From assembly GCF_003696285.1 (NCBI RefSeq), contig NZ_RFFL01000001.1:310001-374000 (forward strand): a DNA stretch of 64,000 nucleotides. Direction: 5' to 3'. Made by a program: the position numbers and the translations under genes. A model generated the notes under the pieces. The model saw nothing but the letters and a program-made list of their open reading frames with translations, was not told the origin of the DNA and did no database searches. This document shows, in pieces, positions 7,542 to 16,149 of the stretch (position 1 is the stretch's first letter; every line of letters starts with the position of its first letter). This DNA is from Stutzerimonas nitrititolerans (GTDB lineage Bacteria; Pseudomonadota; Gammaproteobacteria; Pseudomonadales; Pseudomonadaceae).

Positions 7542-8549
7542 TTATTGGGCATACAGCGCCCCCAGCCTGACGGCTTTTTCCCTGATAGCCTGCATCCAGC
7601 TCTGTGGCTCCCCTACGCGCACATTCTCCCCCAACCCAAACACCCACCACAGCGTCTCCTGATCATCCGGCACCTTCGCGCGTAGCCTTTGCCAGTCACT
7701 GCCTTCCAGCGGTTCCAGGCTTTGTTCGTGGCTTAGCGGTGTCTCACTCAGCAGCCAGGCAATTTGCGGTGAAACGTCGGCAACCAGATCTACTTCTTTC
7801 ACTGGTGCCGGTGAGTTGAAGCCGCCGAGGCGGATGTAGTGGTCGAGGTCGAGGGGTTCGGTCTGTTGTGCTGCGGCATCTAGGCACTCGGCACTCTGAA
7901 TGCGATGCAGGGCGAACTGGCGCAGGTCGGAATAGCCATCGACGCTGGCGATCAGGTAGCTGATGGAGTGGCGCGAGATCAGTCCGGCGGGGTGGAGCAG
8001 CATTTCCTTGCGTTTGGTGGTACTGCGGCTGAGGTAATCGACCTTGAGCTGTTGGCGCTCCAGCAGGGCGACGGATACCTCGCGCCAGACGCCCGCATCC
8101 ACCTGGGCGGGTAACAGGGCCTTGCCGTTGGGGTGGGCACGTACGCGCCGTGCCCAGTGGGCGAGGTTGTTCTGGTCGAGTTCGTCGAGGTAGTTGCGGG
8201 CTTTGTTGAACTGCGGGCCCAGCAGATCAAGCACGCTTTGCGGCAGCAAGTTCTTCAGGTGGCTCTCGGCCAGATAAAGGGCCAGTGCAGTGTCGGGTTC
8301 CATGGCTCCGAGGTCGAGTGGCGTGTCCTCTGAGTGGCTCCATTTATTGCGCCCGCCGTGCTCCTGGCTGGTCAATGCAAAGGTTGTCGATAGTCGGTTC
8401 AGATCCCGTTGTACGGTGCGCAGGTCCACCTTGAAGCCGCGCTCGTACAGCTTTTCGTGCAAGGTCTGTGACGAGGTGTAATGGGGGAGTTTGGGGATCA
8501 GACGCAGCAAGGTGAGCTGTCTGAGTAACGTGTCCTTCGCTTCTGCCAT
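7542..8549 (-). CDS. WYL-domain transcriptional regulator, 335 residues
   Basis: The start at ATG 8549 is chosen because AAGG lies about eight bases upstream and the protein then begins directly with a winged helix; a longer open frame to 9002 runs into the chemoreceptor gene and is rejected. Residues 5-75 form the HTH, with SSQTLHEKLYERGFKVDLRT and a VQRDLNRL recognition helix. The WYL core follows around LKVDYLSRSTTKRKEMLLHP and SYLIASVDGYSDLRQFALHRI, and a WCX-like tail ends the protein. WYL regulators sense ligands, often nucleic acids, and frequently control defence islands (for example BrxR and CapW). Its position upstream of the GTPase cluster, on the same strand, suggests it regulates that cluster, although a terminator separates them. 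Confidence 0.85.
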   Translation of the reverse strand: MAEAKDTLLRQLTLLRLIPKLPHYTSSQTLHEKLYERGFKVDLRTVQRDLNRLSTTFALTSQEHGGRNKWSHSEDTPLDLGAMEPDTALALYLAESHLKNLLPQSVLDLLGPQFNKARNYLDELDQNNLAHWARRVRAHPNGKALLPAQVDAGVWREVSVALLERQQLKVDYLSRSTTKRKEMLLHPAGLISRHSISYLIASVDGYSDLRQFALHRIQSAECLDAAAQQTEPLDLDHYIRLGGFNSPAPVKEVDLVADVSPQIAWLLSETPLSHEQSLEPLEGSDWQRLRAKVPDDQETLWWVFGLGENVRVGEPQSWMQAIREKAVRLGALYAQ

Positions 8550-8708
8550 GCAATTGCCTTGTAAACGTTCGCTTGCGTCAGGGCTCAGGCGCCAGACATT
8601 CGTAGGTGAATGTACGACGGGAAATGGCATTTGGCCATCTCTGCGGCGGCGCCTATATGGAATCAGGTAGATACTGCCGTGGTGCTGGCTGGATAATGGC
8701 AAAACTAG

Positions 8709-8725
8709 GCGACAATTCTTGTCGC
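8709..8725. promoter_or_regulatory. Perfect inverted repeat, candidate operator
   Basis: GCGACAA and TTGTCGC form 7-bp perfect arms around TTC, about 160 bases upstream of the WYL regulator start and near the 3' end of the chemoreceptor gene. The geometry fits a homodimeric winged-helix repressor. No other gene start is close, so autoregulation of the WYL gene is the simplest guess. No binding data exist here. Confidence 0.35.
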
Positions 8726-8787
8726 GACTTAGCGGCCCACTGCGTCGCGCTCTATATGAAGAGAGGAAACGTTGTCCATATGGGTAA

Positions 8788-10584
8788 TCAATCCTCCAAC
8801 AACGCATCCACCCCACAACCTGCCCGTACGTTGCCCCAGTGGCGGCCTCCGATGTAGATGGGCATGGCCAGGTCGCAGAGCAGCTCGCCCGTGTCGCGGA
8901 TGTAGGTGCGTACCAGCAGCGGCAGGGTGTTCTGGGCGGCGCGCAGTTCGCCGGGGTTCTCGAACTTGCGGTAGCAGCGGTTGCCGGAGAGGTCGATGGC
9001 ATCGTCGCCGGTGAGCGGTTTGGAGAATTTCAGGTTGTGCGCCGACAGATAGCCGTCGATGTTCACGCCCACCGCATAGTTGCAGCCCGGGATGGCGGCC
9101 AGGCCGGTTTCCAGATGCTGCTGGCAGCGTCGGATGAACTCGTCGCTCCAGGCCAGCTTGAATTTCGGCGGTATGCTGGTACCGAACGGCTGGTAGTTGC
9201 GGTCGAAGATGTCGATGCCTTCGCGGCTCATCGCGGTCAGTTCCGTCTGCAGGGCATCGCGCAGTTTGCGGGTTTCGGCGACCGCCACGTCGAATGTGCC
9301 GATGCCGATCTTGAAGCGCGAGACCAGTTCCTGGACCGCCTCGGTGTCACCGGAGAGATCGCCGGTGCGCTTCTCCGAGTCGGCCATGTGCTCGGCGACC
9401 TCGGCGGAGAGCCGGTGGATGTGGGTAACGTTTTCATGCACCTGGACGTTGGTGGCCGAGAGCTGCTCCATGGCGCTGGCGATATGCAGCAATTGCACGC
9501 CGGTCTGTTCGAAGTCGCTCACCATCTGCCCGAACTGTTCCGCCGAGCGGTTCACCACACTGCAGGTCTGCTGCACGTCGGTATTGATTTCGCCATTGGC
9601 TTCGCGGGCATGGCTGACCAGGGTGAGCATGGTCGCGACGTTGTCGGTGATTTCGCTGGAGGCCTTGTTGACCCGTTCGGCCAGGGTGCGCACTTCATCG
9701 GCTACCACGGCGAAGCCGCGTCCGGCTTCACCCGCGCGCGCCGCTTCGATGGCCGCATTGAGCGCCAGCAGGTTGGTCTGGTCGGCCACGCCGCGGATCA
9801 GTTCGGCCGTGTGGCTGATCACGGTGGAGCGGTGCGACAGGTCCTCGACCGTCTGATTGAAGCTCAGCACCTTTTCGCCGACCTGGTTGATCTTGGTCGA
9901 GATATCCTGCATTTCCCGCAGGGAAACCCGCGCATCCTCGAGATTGGCGGAGGTCGAGTCGGAGATGATCTGGGTGCTGCGCGACACTTCGCTGATCGCC
10001 GTGGTGGCTTCGGTGCTGGCGCTGAACACGGTATCGGTCATGTCGACCTGCTGCCGGGCGCTCTGGCCGGTGTCGGCGATGCGCGTCTTCACCAGCAGCG
10101 CCTCGCGGGCGATGGGAATGGTCATCCGGCGGATGTCGCTGATGATCTCGCGCATGTTTCCGGCGAAGCGGTTGTAGCTTTCGGCCAGTTCGCGGAACTC
10201 GTCGTGGGAAGAGGGCTGCAGGTTCTGCGAGAAATCGCCGCCTTCCTCGCCGATCTCGTCCAGCGCGGTGATCATCGAGCGTACCGGCTTGATGATCAGG
10301 TGGCGCAGATAGAGTATCTGGCCGACCAGCCAGGCCAGCCCGAACAGGCTGAGCACGAGCATCGCCGTCAATCCGCCATCGAGGGAGGCGTTGATGCGCG
10401 TCGCGAGCTCCGCCGAGGCCTGACCTTCGGCGAGCGCCTGGGCGATGGTCGCTTTCTGGTCGAAGTAGAGATACAGGTAGCCCAGGTTGACGGCGTAGAG
10501 CGCAAGCAGGCTCGCCAGCTTCCGCCCCAGCGTGTGCCAGAAGGTTCTCTCGCACCAGTCGTAGAGTTTGGCAAAGGTCCCCAT
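8788..10584 (-). CDS. Methyl-accepting chemotaxis protein with C-terminal extra domain, 598 residues
   Basis: ATG 10584 has GAGGAGAGAAG just upstream. Two membrane helices (about 22-42 and 76-98) enclose a periplasmic loop of only some 35 residues, too small for a typical ligand-binding domain. A HAMP domain follows. The canonical signalling hairpin is present ([16 protein letters not shown], then [18 protein letters not shown]). After it comes a cytoplasmic domain of about 140 residues, [20 protein letters not shown] to the [10 protein letters not shown] end, of a type found at the C-terminus of some Pseudomonas receptors. Sensing is probably done there, not in the periplasm. It is a lone receptor, with no che genes nearby. 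Confidence 0.92.
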   Translation of the reverse strand: MGTFAKLYDWCERTFWHTLGRKLASLLALYAVNLGYLYLYFDQKATIAQALAEGQASAELATRINASLDGGLTAMLVLSLFGLAWLVGQILYLRHLIIKPVRSMITALDEIGEEGGDFSQNLQPSSHDEFRELAESYNRFAGNMREIISDIRRMTIPIAREALLVKTRIADTGQSARQQVDMTDTVFSASTEATTAISEVSRSTQIISDSTSANLEDARVSLREMQDISTKINQVGEKVLSFNQTVEDLSHRSTVISHTAELIRGVADQTNLLALNAAIEAARAGEAGRGFAVVADEVRTLAERVNKASSEITDNVATMLTLVSHAREANGEINTDVQQTCSVVNRSAEQFGQMVSDFEQTGVQLLHIASAMEQLSATNVQVHENVTHIHRLSAEVAEHMADSEKRTGDLSGDTEAVQELVSRFKIGIGTFDVAVAETRKLRDALQTELTAMSREGIDIFDRNYQPFGTSIPPKFKLAWSDEFIRRCQQHLETGLAAIPGCNYAVGVNIDGYLSAHNLKFSKPLTGDDAIDLSGNRCYRKFENPGELRAAQNTLPLLVRTYIRDTGELLCDLAMPIYIGGRHWGNVRAGCGVDALLED

Positions 10585-10895
10585 CGACTTCTCTCCTCGT
10601 TTCTTGTTCTTGTACGCCTTGCTCACGGAAGTGGCCGGGCATGCACGTGCCGGGCGGCAATTGCTGTGAATGCGGTGGGCGTATCTTCAGCTCGCGGACG
10701 GATGATGGCAACTGGCCTTCCGTTTGCAGATGTCACTGATCAATATCGGCCCCTTGCCTGGGAAGATGAGCGGAGCGTGCTTTGCCTGGTGTCGCATGAG
10801 AACGGCAGGTCTATCCTCTATACTCCTGCGCCCATCGAAACCCGACGGCCGGCCGCTGCCGTCGTGCTCGTTCACCTATCAAGCAAGGATCATCC
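10585..10895. other. Divergent intergenic region, 311 bases
   Basis: This gap separates the chemoreceptor and the YehS-like gene, which diverge. It should hold both promoters. A TATACT hexamer at 10819-10824 could be a -10 element for the rightward gene, but I see no convincing -35 at the right distance. No hairpin, repeat or additional gene with a ribosome site is evident. Confidence 0.4.
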
Positions 10896-11354
10896 ATGCT
10901 CAATAACGACGTGTTGCGCAGTCTGCGTTACATCCTCAACGTAAGCGACGCGAAGTTGGCCGAGATCGCCTGGCTTGCAGGTTGCGAGATTCCCGCCGCC
11001 GAAATGGTGGCCTATCTGAAGAAAGACGATGAGCCCGGTTACAAGCCTTGCGGCGACCGGATCATGGCGCATTTTCTCGATGGGCTGGTGATCTACAAGC
11101 GCGGCCGGGATGAAAGCCGGCCGATACCGCCGATCGAGCTGCCGATCACCAACAACCTGGTGTTGAAGAAACTGCGTGTGGCCTTCGAGCTGAAGGAGGA
11201 CGACATCCATGGAATCCTTGCGGCGGCAGGCTTCCCCGTCTCCAAGCCCGAGCTCAGCGCGCTGTTCCGCAAGGCTGGACACAGCAACTATCGACCTTGC
11301 GGCGATCAGTTGCTACGTAATTTCCTCAAAGGTTTGGCGTTGCGTGGCAAGTAG
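10896..11354 (+). CDS. yehS: DUF1456 family protein, YehS-like, 152 residues
   Basis: The protein is two copies of the DUF1456 unit. Residues 5-68 include VLRSLRYILNVSDAKLAEI and KPCGDRIMAHFLDGL; residues 86-150 repeat the pattern with LKKLRVAFELKEDDIHGIL and RPCGDQLLRNFLKGL. The shared core is (K/R)PCGDxxxxxFLxGL. E. coli YehS has the same architecture and length. Function is unknown. AAGGAT precedes ATG 10896. No operon partner: the next gene is on the opposite strand. Confidence 0.9.
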   Translation: MLNNDVLRSLRYILNVSDAKLAEIAWLAGCEIPAAEMVAYLKKDDEPGYKPCGDRIMAHFLDGLVIYKRGRDESRPIPPIELPITNNLVLKKLRVAFELKEDDIHGILAAAGFPVSKPELSALFRKAGHSNYRPCGDQLLRNFLKGLALRGK

Positions 11355-11503
11355 GCGGAGCCTCCAGACTCCGGCGCGCCCGAAACGGTAACGGACCCTG
11401 GCGGCTTGCCTTCAACGGGAGCTGCTTGCCCATCGCTACATCCTGGTGGCGGAAGAACGACGTTACAGACTGTCCTCGACCCGGCATGCACCCGCCCCGA
11501 CCC

Positions 11504-12166
11504 TCAGGCGGTGCACGACGGCTCCCTCCAGTCCAGCCGGCTGCGCAGCAGTGATGCCGCTTCGGTTCGGTTGGATGCGCCGATCTTGCGCAGCAGGTTA
11601 TGGATGTGGCTCTTGATCGTGTGCGGACTCAGGCACAGCCGCTCGGCAATTTCCGCGTTGGACAGGCCCTTGCTGGCCAGGCTGAGAATTTCGCGTTCGC
11701 GCAGGGTTAGCGCCGGCTTGCTGCCGGCCTGCTGGCGCATCCGTCGCCACTGGCTGAGCAGCCGTTCCATCAGCACACGCGGCATCCAGTCGCCACCCTC
11801 GAGCAGCACCCGGATGCCGTTGAGCAGGTGCTCACGCGTGGCGTGGCTGTAGAACACGCCGCGAATCACCGGATGGGAATCCACCAGTTGCTCGGCCTGT
11901 TCGGGAACGATGTTGACCAGCGCGACCGGTGTTTGCCCATCGAGCTGGTCGAGAAGGCTGGAAAGCTGCTCGGTCCGGCTGTTTCCGGCATCCACCAGAA
12001 ACAGGTCGGCGGGCTCCTGGGTGCTGCTTTCGAGCCGCGCCAGGGAAACTTCCAGCTGCGCATGCTCGCCGAGGAAATGGCTGAAGAAGGTTCCCAATAG
12101 CTCGTTGCCGGTCAGCAGGGTGACAGTTGTGGGTATGCGCTCCTGGTGAGGAAGATCCGCGTCCAT
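11504..12166 (-). CDS. CsgD-like LuxR-family regulator, 220 residues
   Basis: The C-terminal 151-210 region is a classic LuxR helix-turn-helix: LTLREREILSLASKGLSNAE, then IAERLCLSPHTIKSHIHNLL. The N-terminal half is a degenerate receiver. It has an Asp (D59, LFLVDAGN) at about the phosphoacceptor position but no N-terminal acidic pair (LLTGNELL). The central GVFYSHATREHLLNGIRVLL closely resembles the equivalent segment of E. coli CsgD, the master regulator of curli and cellulose. Length matches CsgD (216 residues). Non-canonical receivers of this type often act without phosphorylation. Its divergent neighbours are exported low-complexity proteins, so a matrix or envelope regulon is possible, but no curli genes are visible. 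Confidence 0.82.
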   Translation of the reverse strand: MDADLPHQERIPTTVTLLTGNELLGTFFSHFLGEHAQLEVSLARLESSTQEPADLFLVDAGNSRTEQLSSLLDQLDGQTPVALVNIVPEQAEQLVDSHPVIRGVFYSHATREHLLNGIRVLLEGGDWMPRVLMERLLSQWRRMRQQAGSKPALTLREREILSLASKGLSNAEIAERLCLSPHTIKSHIHNLLRKIGASNRTEAASLLRSRLDWREPSCTA

Positions 12167-12419
12167 GTTCGGTCCTTTGTTGGGCGTACCGCTTGTGCGC
12201 TGTGGAAAAGTTACTAAACGACCGAGGTTTCCCGGCGAAGTTCAGGGTGTGGACGGCGGATGGTGAGCCCTTCGGCCTTGCGGCGTATGTCAGGCGACGG
12301 GCGGTTATGAAAGCCACCGATTCGCACGACGGTGAAAACTTCTGGAGATACCCGGCATGAAACCCTCGCGCACTTTCGCTGCCCGAACTAAGGGGGCTAA
12401 CTGGAACGGGAGAACGACC

Positions 12420-12821
12420 ATGCAACTCAAGCAGATTGCTGGATTGACCCTGGCGGGACTGATGTCGGCAAGCGTGCTGGCAGCCGGAAATACCGACACC
12501 GACCGCGGAACCACCCTCGAGGATCCGATGGAGCGCGGCATGCAGAACGACAGCATGCGCGGCGACAGGGACATGAATGATCCGGCTACCGGGGTGCCAC
12601 CCACCGGAGCGCCGGCCGCCGGAATGCCGGCCACCGGAGATGTGCCTGGCGCAGGAGGCATGGATGGAACCGGCATCGATACCGGAACGGGCGGCGGCAC
12701 GGGTACTGGCAACATGGGTTCCGGTACTGACGGTACGGGTGCAGGGGGTGGCGCCGCAGGCGGTGGCAGCGGTGCCGCAGGCGCGGCGGGCTCTTCCGGG
12801 GCGGGGGGCGCGGGCAACTGA
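12420..12821 (+). CDS. Exported glycine/alanine/threonine-rich low-complexity protein, 133 residues
   Basis: ATG 12420 has GGGAG upstream; a longer frame starting at 12357 would place the signal peptide internally and is rejected. The N-terminus MQLKQIAGLTLAGLMSASVLA is a clear Sec signal with cleavage after AxA-like residues near 22-23. The mature part starts with acidic and Met-containing segments (MERGMQNDSMRGDRDMND), passes through ATGVPPTGAPAAGMPATG repeats, then becomes Gly/Ala/Ser/Thr-rich to the end. No fold is expected. Such tails occur in cell-surface and matrix proteins, but I recognise no named family. It diverges from the CsgD-like gene, 253 bases away. Confidence 0.72.
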   Translation: MQLKQIAGLTLAGLMSASVLAAGNTDTDRGTTLEDPMERGMQNDSMRGDRDMNDPATGVPPTGAPAAGMPATGDVPGAGGMDGTGIDTGTGGGTGTGNMGSGTDGTGAGGGAAGGGSGAAGAAGSSGAGGAGN

Positions 12822-12921
12822 TACCGGGCCTGAAGCCAAGGCGCCTGGCTGGCCGGGCGCTTTTCCTCTGGTGCCGGCCAGGCTTGGCGCAGCTGGCGGG
12901 CAAAGCTGCAACGGAGGTCGC

Positions 12922-13224
12922 ATGAACGTTTGTCACTTCTTGCTGGTCGCGATACTCGGCGTAGCCACCGGTGCCATGGCAGACAATACCGGGCCCACGC
13001 ATCCCGAGAAGTCCCGCGAGCATCCGCTGGATAATCGGGAGCCGCGACAGAACATCATCGAGCGTCCCCAGGAGCGCGATGCCGTCCCCGTACCGCCCCC
13101 TGGCAGTGACGATTCGTTGCCGCCGACGCCCGAGCCACCGTCGCCGCCCACTGATCCGAACGAGGTGCCCGTACCCAGGTTCGATGCCGCGGGAGGAGGA
13201 CTGCCGTGGCCACCCGACAGTTGA
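12922..13224 (+). CDS. Exported proline-rich protein, 100 residues
   Basis: GGAGGTCGC immediately precedes ATG 12922, an excellent ribosome site. MNVCHFLLVAILGVATGAMA is a Sec signal peptide with an AMA cleavage site at 18-20. The mature 80 residues are charged and proline-rich: PEKSREHPLDNREPRQNI, then a run of PVPPPGSDDSLPPTPEPPSP ending RFDAAGGGLPWPPDS. It is probably intrinsically disordered and periplasmic or cell-wall spanning. It lies 100 bases after the Gly-rich gene on the same strand and the two may form an operon. A strong bidirectional terminator ends it. Function unknown. Confidence 0.7.
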   Translation: MNVCHFLLVAILGVATGAMADNTGPTHPEKSREHPLDNREPRQNIIERPQERDAVPVPPPGSDDSLPPTPEPPSPPTDPNEVPVPRFDAAGGGLPWPPDS

Positions 13225-13252
13225 TCGAGTCGAGCTGACCCGTCGAACGGGC

Positions 13253-13295
13253 AAAAAAATCCCCGGTGGAAGCGTGCTTCTCCGGGGATTTTTTT
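13253..13295. terminator. Bidirectional terminator between the proline-rich gene and serA
   Basis: AAAAAAATCCCCGG pairs with CCGGGGATTTTTTT around a 15-base loop. With an A-run on one side and a T-run on the other it can end transcription from both convergent genes (stops at 13224 and 13333). Confidence 0.93.
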
Positions 13296-13332
13296 GTAGC
13301 TCAGCGCGGCGGGGCGCGACGGCTTTCCGGTA

Positions 13333-14562
13333 TCAGAACAGCACGCGGCTGCGGATGGTACCGCTGACGTGCTGGAGCTTTTCCAGCGCCAGGTCGGAGT
13401 ATTCCTTGTCCACGTCGATCACCACGTAGCCGACCTTGTCGTTGGTCTGCAGGAACTGGCCGGCAATGTTGATGCCGTTGTCGGCGAAGACCTTGTTGAT
13501 CTCGCTCATCACGCCGGGGATGTTGCGGTGAATGTGCAGCAGACGATGCTTGCCCGGGTGCGAAGGCAGTGCCACTTCCGGGAAGTTGACCGAGGACACC
13601 GAGGTGCCGTTGTCGCTGTACTTGACCAGCTTCTCGGCCACTTCCAGGCCGATGTTGGCCTGCGCCTCGGCGGTGGAACCACCGATGTGCGGAGTCAGGA
13701 TCACGCGATCCAGGCCACGCAGCGGGCTTACGAACTCTTCGTCGTTGGAACGCGGCTCGACCGGGAACACGTCGATGGCAGCGCCGATCAGGTGCTCGTC
13801 CTCGATGGCAGCAGCCAGGTGGTCCAGCTCGACCACGGTGCCGCGCGCGGCGTTGATCAGGATGCCGCCCTTCTTCATGGCGCGGATTTCCTTCTCGCCG
13901 ATCATCCACTGGGTGGATGGCAGCTCGGGAACGTGCAAGGACACGATATCGCACATGCCCAGCAGCTCGTACAGCGAGCCGATCTGGGTGGCATTGCCCA
14001 GCGGCAGCTTGGTCACCACGTCGTAGAAGAACACTTGCATGCCCAGCGCCTCGGCCAGCACCGAAAGCTGAGTACCGATGGAGCCGTAGCCGATGATGCC
14101 CAGCTTCTTGCCGCGGATCTCGAAAGAGTTGGCCGCCGACTTGATCCAGCCGCCGCGATGACAGGCGGCATTCTTCTCGGGAATGCCGCGCAGCAGCAGA
14201 ATGGCCTGGGCCAGTACCAGTTCGGCGACCGACCGGGTGTTGGAGTATGGGGCGTTGAACACCGCGATGCCGCGTTCGCGAGCGGCATTGAGGTCGACCT
14301 GGTTGGTGCCGATGCAGAAGCAGCCGACGGCGATCAGCTTCTTCGCCGCGTCGAAGACTTCCTCGGTAAGTTGGGTGCGCGAACGAATGCCGATGAAATG
14401 AGCATCCGCGATCTTCGCCTTCAGCTCGTCGCCGGACAGCGCCGTCTTGAGGTATTCGATGTTCGAATAACCGGCGGCCTTGAGGGTGTCGAGGGCGTTC
14501 TGATGCACGCCTTCGAGGAGAAGGAATTTGATCTTGCTCTTGTCGAGAGAGGTCTGGCTCAT
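13333..14562 (-). CDS. serA: D-3-phosphoglycerate dehydrogenase, 409 residues
   Basis: SerA oxidises 3-phosphoglycerate to 3-phosphohydroxypyruvate with NAD, the first step of serine synthesis, and can reduce 2-oxoglutarate to D-2-hydroxyglutarate. The nucleotide-binding loop is GYGSIG (158-163). Catalytic residues are R240 (NAARGTVV), E269 (DVFPVEP) and H292 (LTPHIGGST). A C-terminal ACT domain (about 340-409) would give serine feedback. Length equals the short bacterial form. A much longer upstream open frame reads through the divergent gene's antisense and is discarded; ATG 14562 gives the standard N-terminus. It diverges from the D-2-hydroxyglutarate dehydrogenase. Confidence 0.97.
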   Translation of the reverse strand: MSQTSLDKSKIKFLLLEGVHQNALDTLKAAGYSNIEYLKTALSGDELKAKIADAHFIGIRSRTQLTEEVFDAAKKLIAVGCFCIGTNQVDLNAARERGIAVFNAPYSNTRSVAELVLAQAILLLRGIPEKNAACHRGGWIKSAANSFEIRGKKLGIIGYGSIGTQLSVLAEALGMQVFFYDVVTKLPLGNATQIGSLYELLGMCDIVSLHVPELPSTQWMIGEKEIRAMKKGGILINAARGTVVELDHLAAAIEDEHLIGAAIDVFPVEPRSNDEEFVSPLRGLDRVILTPHIGGSTAEAQANIGLEVAEKLVKYSDNGTSVSSVNFPEVALPSHPGKHRLLHIHRNIPGVMSEINKVFADNGINIAGQFLQTNDKVGYVVIDVDKEYSDLALEKLQHVSGTIRSRVLF

Positions 14563-14662
14563 TCTGCTTAAAACCTTTTGCCGGAGAAAAGGACTGAGTG
14601 TCCAGCGAAGGCTGGCCGGCCCGGATTTACCGGTGTCGGGAGCTGCCGAGGCACGTTCCAAA

Positions 14663-14690
14663 GGGGTGCGTATGCTAGCATACGCACCCC
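14663..14690. promoter_or_regulatory. 28-bp perfect palindrome between serA and the D-2-HG dehydrogenase
   Basis: GGGGTGCGTATGC and GCATACGCACCCC are exact reverse complements with a TA centre, lying in the 195-base divergent promoter region. It lies about 100 bases upstream of serA and 67 bases upstream of the divergent gene. There is no T-run, so it is not a typical terminator. A shared operator for both genes is the simplest reading; the binding protein is unknown. Confidence 0.55.
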
Positions 14691-14757
14691 GCGACGCACC
14701 CCAATCCCGAGTTGAAACGTGCTCAGGGTGACCATGAATCGTATGAGAGTTTCCACC

Positions 14758-16149
14758 ATGACCGACACCGCCCTGATCGACGCGCTGAAAACCCTGGTCG
14801 AGCCCGGCAAAGTGCTGACCGATGCCGAATCGCTGACCGCCTACGGCAAGGACTGGACCAAGCATTTCGCACCGGCGCCATCGGCCATCGTCTTTCCCAA
14901 GACCATCGAACAGGTCCAGGCCATCGTGCGCTGGGCCAATGAGCACAAGGTCGCATTGGTGCCTTCCGGTGGCCGTACCGGCTTGTCCGCGGCCGCGGTG
15001 GCGGCCAATGGCGAAGTGGTGGTGTCGTTCGACTACATGAACCGGATCCTCGATTTCAACGCCACTGACCGCACCGTGGTCTGCCAGCCGGGTGTGATCA
15101 CGGCGCAGCTGCAGCAGTTCGCCGAGGACAAGGGGCTCTACTATCCGGTGGATTTCGCCTCCGCCGGCTCCAGCCAGATCGGCGGCAACATCGGCACCAA
15201 CGCCGGCGGCATCAAGGTGATCCGCTACGGCATGACCCGCAACTGGGTCGCCGGGCTCAAGGTCGTCACCGGCAAGGGCGACCTGCTGGAGCTGAACAAG
15301 GACCTGATCAAGAACGCCACCGGCTATGACCTGCGTCAGCTGTTCATCGGTGCCGAGGGCACGCTTGGGTTCGTGGTGGAAGCGACCATGCGCCTGGAAC
15401 GTCAGCCGACCAACCTCACCGCCATGGTCCTCGGCACGCCGGACTTCGATTCGATCATGCCGGTGCTGCATGCCTTCCAGGACAAGCTGGACCTGACCGC
15501 CTTCGAATTCTTCTCCGACAAGTGTCTGGACAAGATTCTCGGCCGCGGCGACATCCCGGCGCCCTTCGAGACCCGCGCGCCCTTCTATGCGCTGCTGGAA
15601 TTCGAGGCGACCACCGAGGAGCGTGCCGAGCAGGCGCTGGCGACCTTCGAACACTGCGTCAACGAAGGCTGGGTAATCGATGGCGTGATGAGCCAGAGCG
15701 AGCAGCAGCTGCAGAACCTGTGGAAGCTGCGCGAATACATCTCCGAAACCATCAGCCACTGGACGCCGTACAAGAACGACATCTCCGTGACCGTCAGCAA
15801 GGTGCCGGCCTTCCTGGCCGACATCGATGCCATCGTCACCAGCAACTATCCGGATTTCGAGGTGCTCTGGTACGGTCACATCGGCGATGGCAACCTGCAC
15901 CTGAACATCCTCAAGCCCGAGGCGCTGTCCAAGGAAGAATTCTTCGAGAAATGCGCCGCGGTGAACAAGTGGGTGTTCGAGACGGTGGAAAAATACAACG
16001 GCTCGATCTCCGCCGAGCACGGCGTCGGCATGACCAAGCGCGACTACCTGGCCTACAGTCGTTCGGAGCCGGAAATCGCCTACATGAAGGCGATCAAGGC
16101 GGCGTTCGATCCGAACGGCATCATGAACCCCGGAAAGATCTTTCTTTAA
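14758..16149 (+). CDS. FAD-binding D-2-hydroxyglutarate dehydrogenase, 463 residues
   Basis: This is a VAO/PCMH-type flavoprotein. FAD-binding loops are VPSGGRTGLSAAAV and GSSQIGGNIGTNAGG. The C-terminal metal/substrate site shows HIGDGNLHLN and AEHGVGMTKRDYL, and the end NPGKIFL is typical of the GlcD/LldD-like clan. In P. stutzeri A1501 and P. aeruginosa the equivalent gene next to serA was shown to recycle the D-2-hydroxyglutarate that SerA makes, passing electrons to ETF. The start at 14758 fits that family's length; ATG 14734, which also has AGGGTG in front, is an alternative. Divergent from serA over a shared control region. Confidence 0.92.
   Translation: MTDTALIDALKTLVEPGKVLTDAESLTAYGKDWTKHFAPAPSAIVFPKTIEQVQAIVRWANEHKVALVPSGGRTGLSAAAVAANGEVVVSFDYMNRILDFNATDRTVVCQPGVITAQLQQFAEDKGLYYPVDFASAGSSQIGGNIGTNAGGIKVIRYGMTRNWVAGLKVVTGKGDLLELNKDLIKNATGYDLRQLFIGAEGTLGFVVEATMRLERQPTNLTAMVLGTPDFDSIMPVLHAFQDKLDLTAFEFFSDKCLDKILGRGDIPAPFETRAPFYALLEFEATTEERAEQALATFEHCVNEGWVIDGVMSQSEQQLQNLWKLREYISETISHWTPYKNDISVTVSKVPAFLADIDAIVTSNYPDFEVLWYGHIGDGNLHLNILKPEALSKEEFFEKCAAVNKWVFETVEKYNGSISAEHGVGMTKRDYLAYSRSEPEIAYMKAIKAAFDPNGIMNPGKIFL

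Noticed and set aside
7542..9002. Start of the WYL regulator at 9002
   Set aside because: The extra 151 residues overlap the 3' end of the chemoreceptor and have shadow composition; ATG 8549 has a ribosome site and begins the HTH directly.
8839..10944. 701-residue plus-strand open frame across the chemoreceptor
   Set aside because: It is the antisense of the chemoreceptor gene, produced by high GC content; the minus strand has clear chemoreceptor motifs and a good ribosome site.
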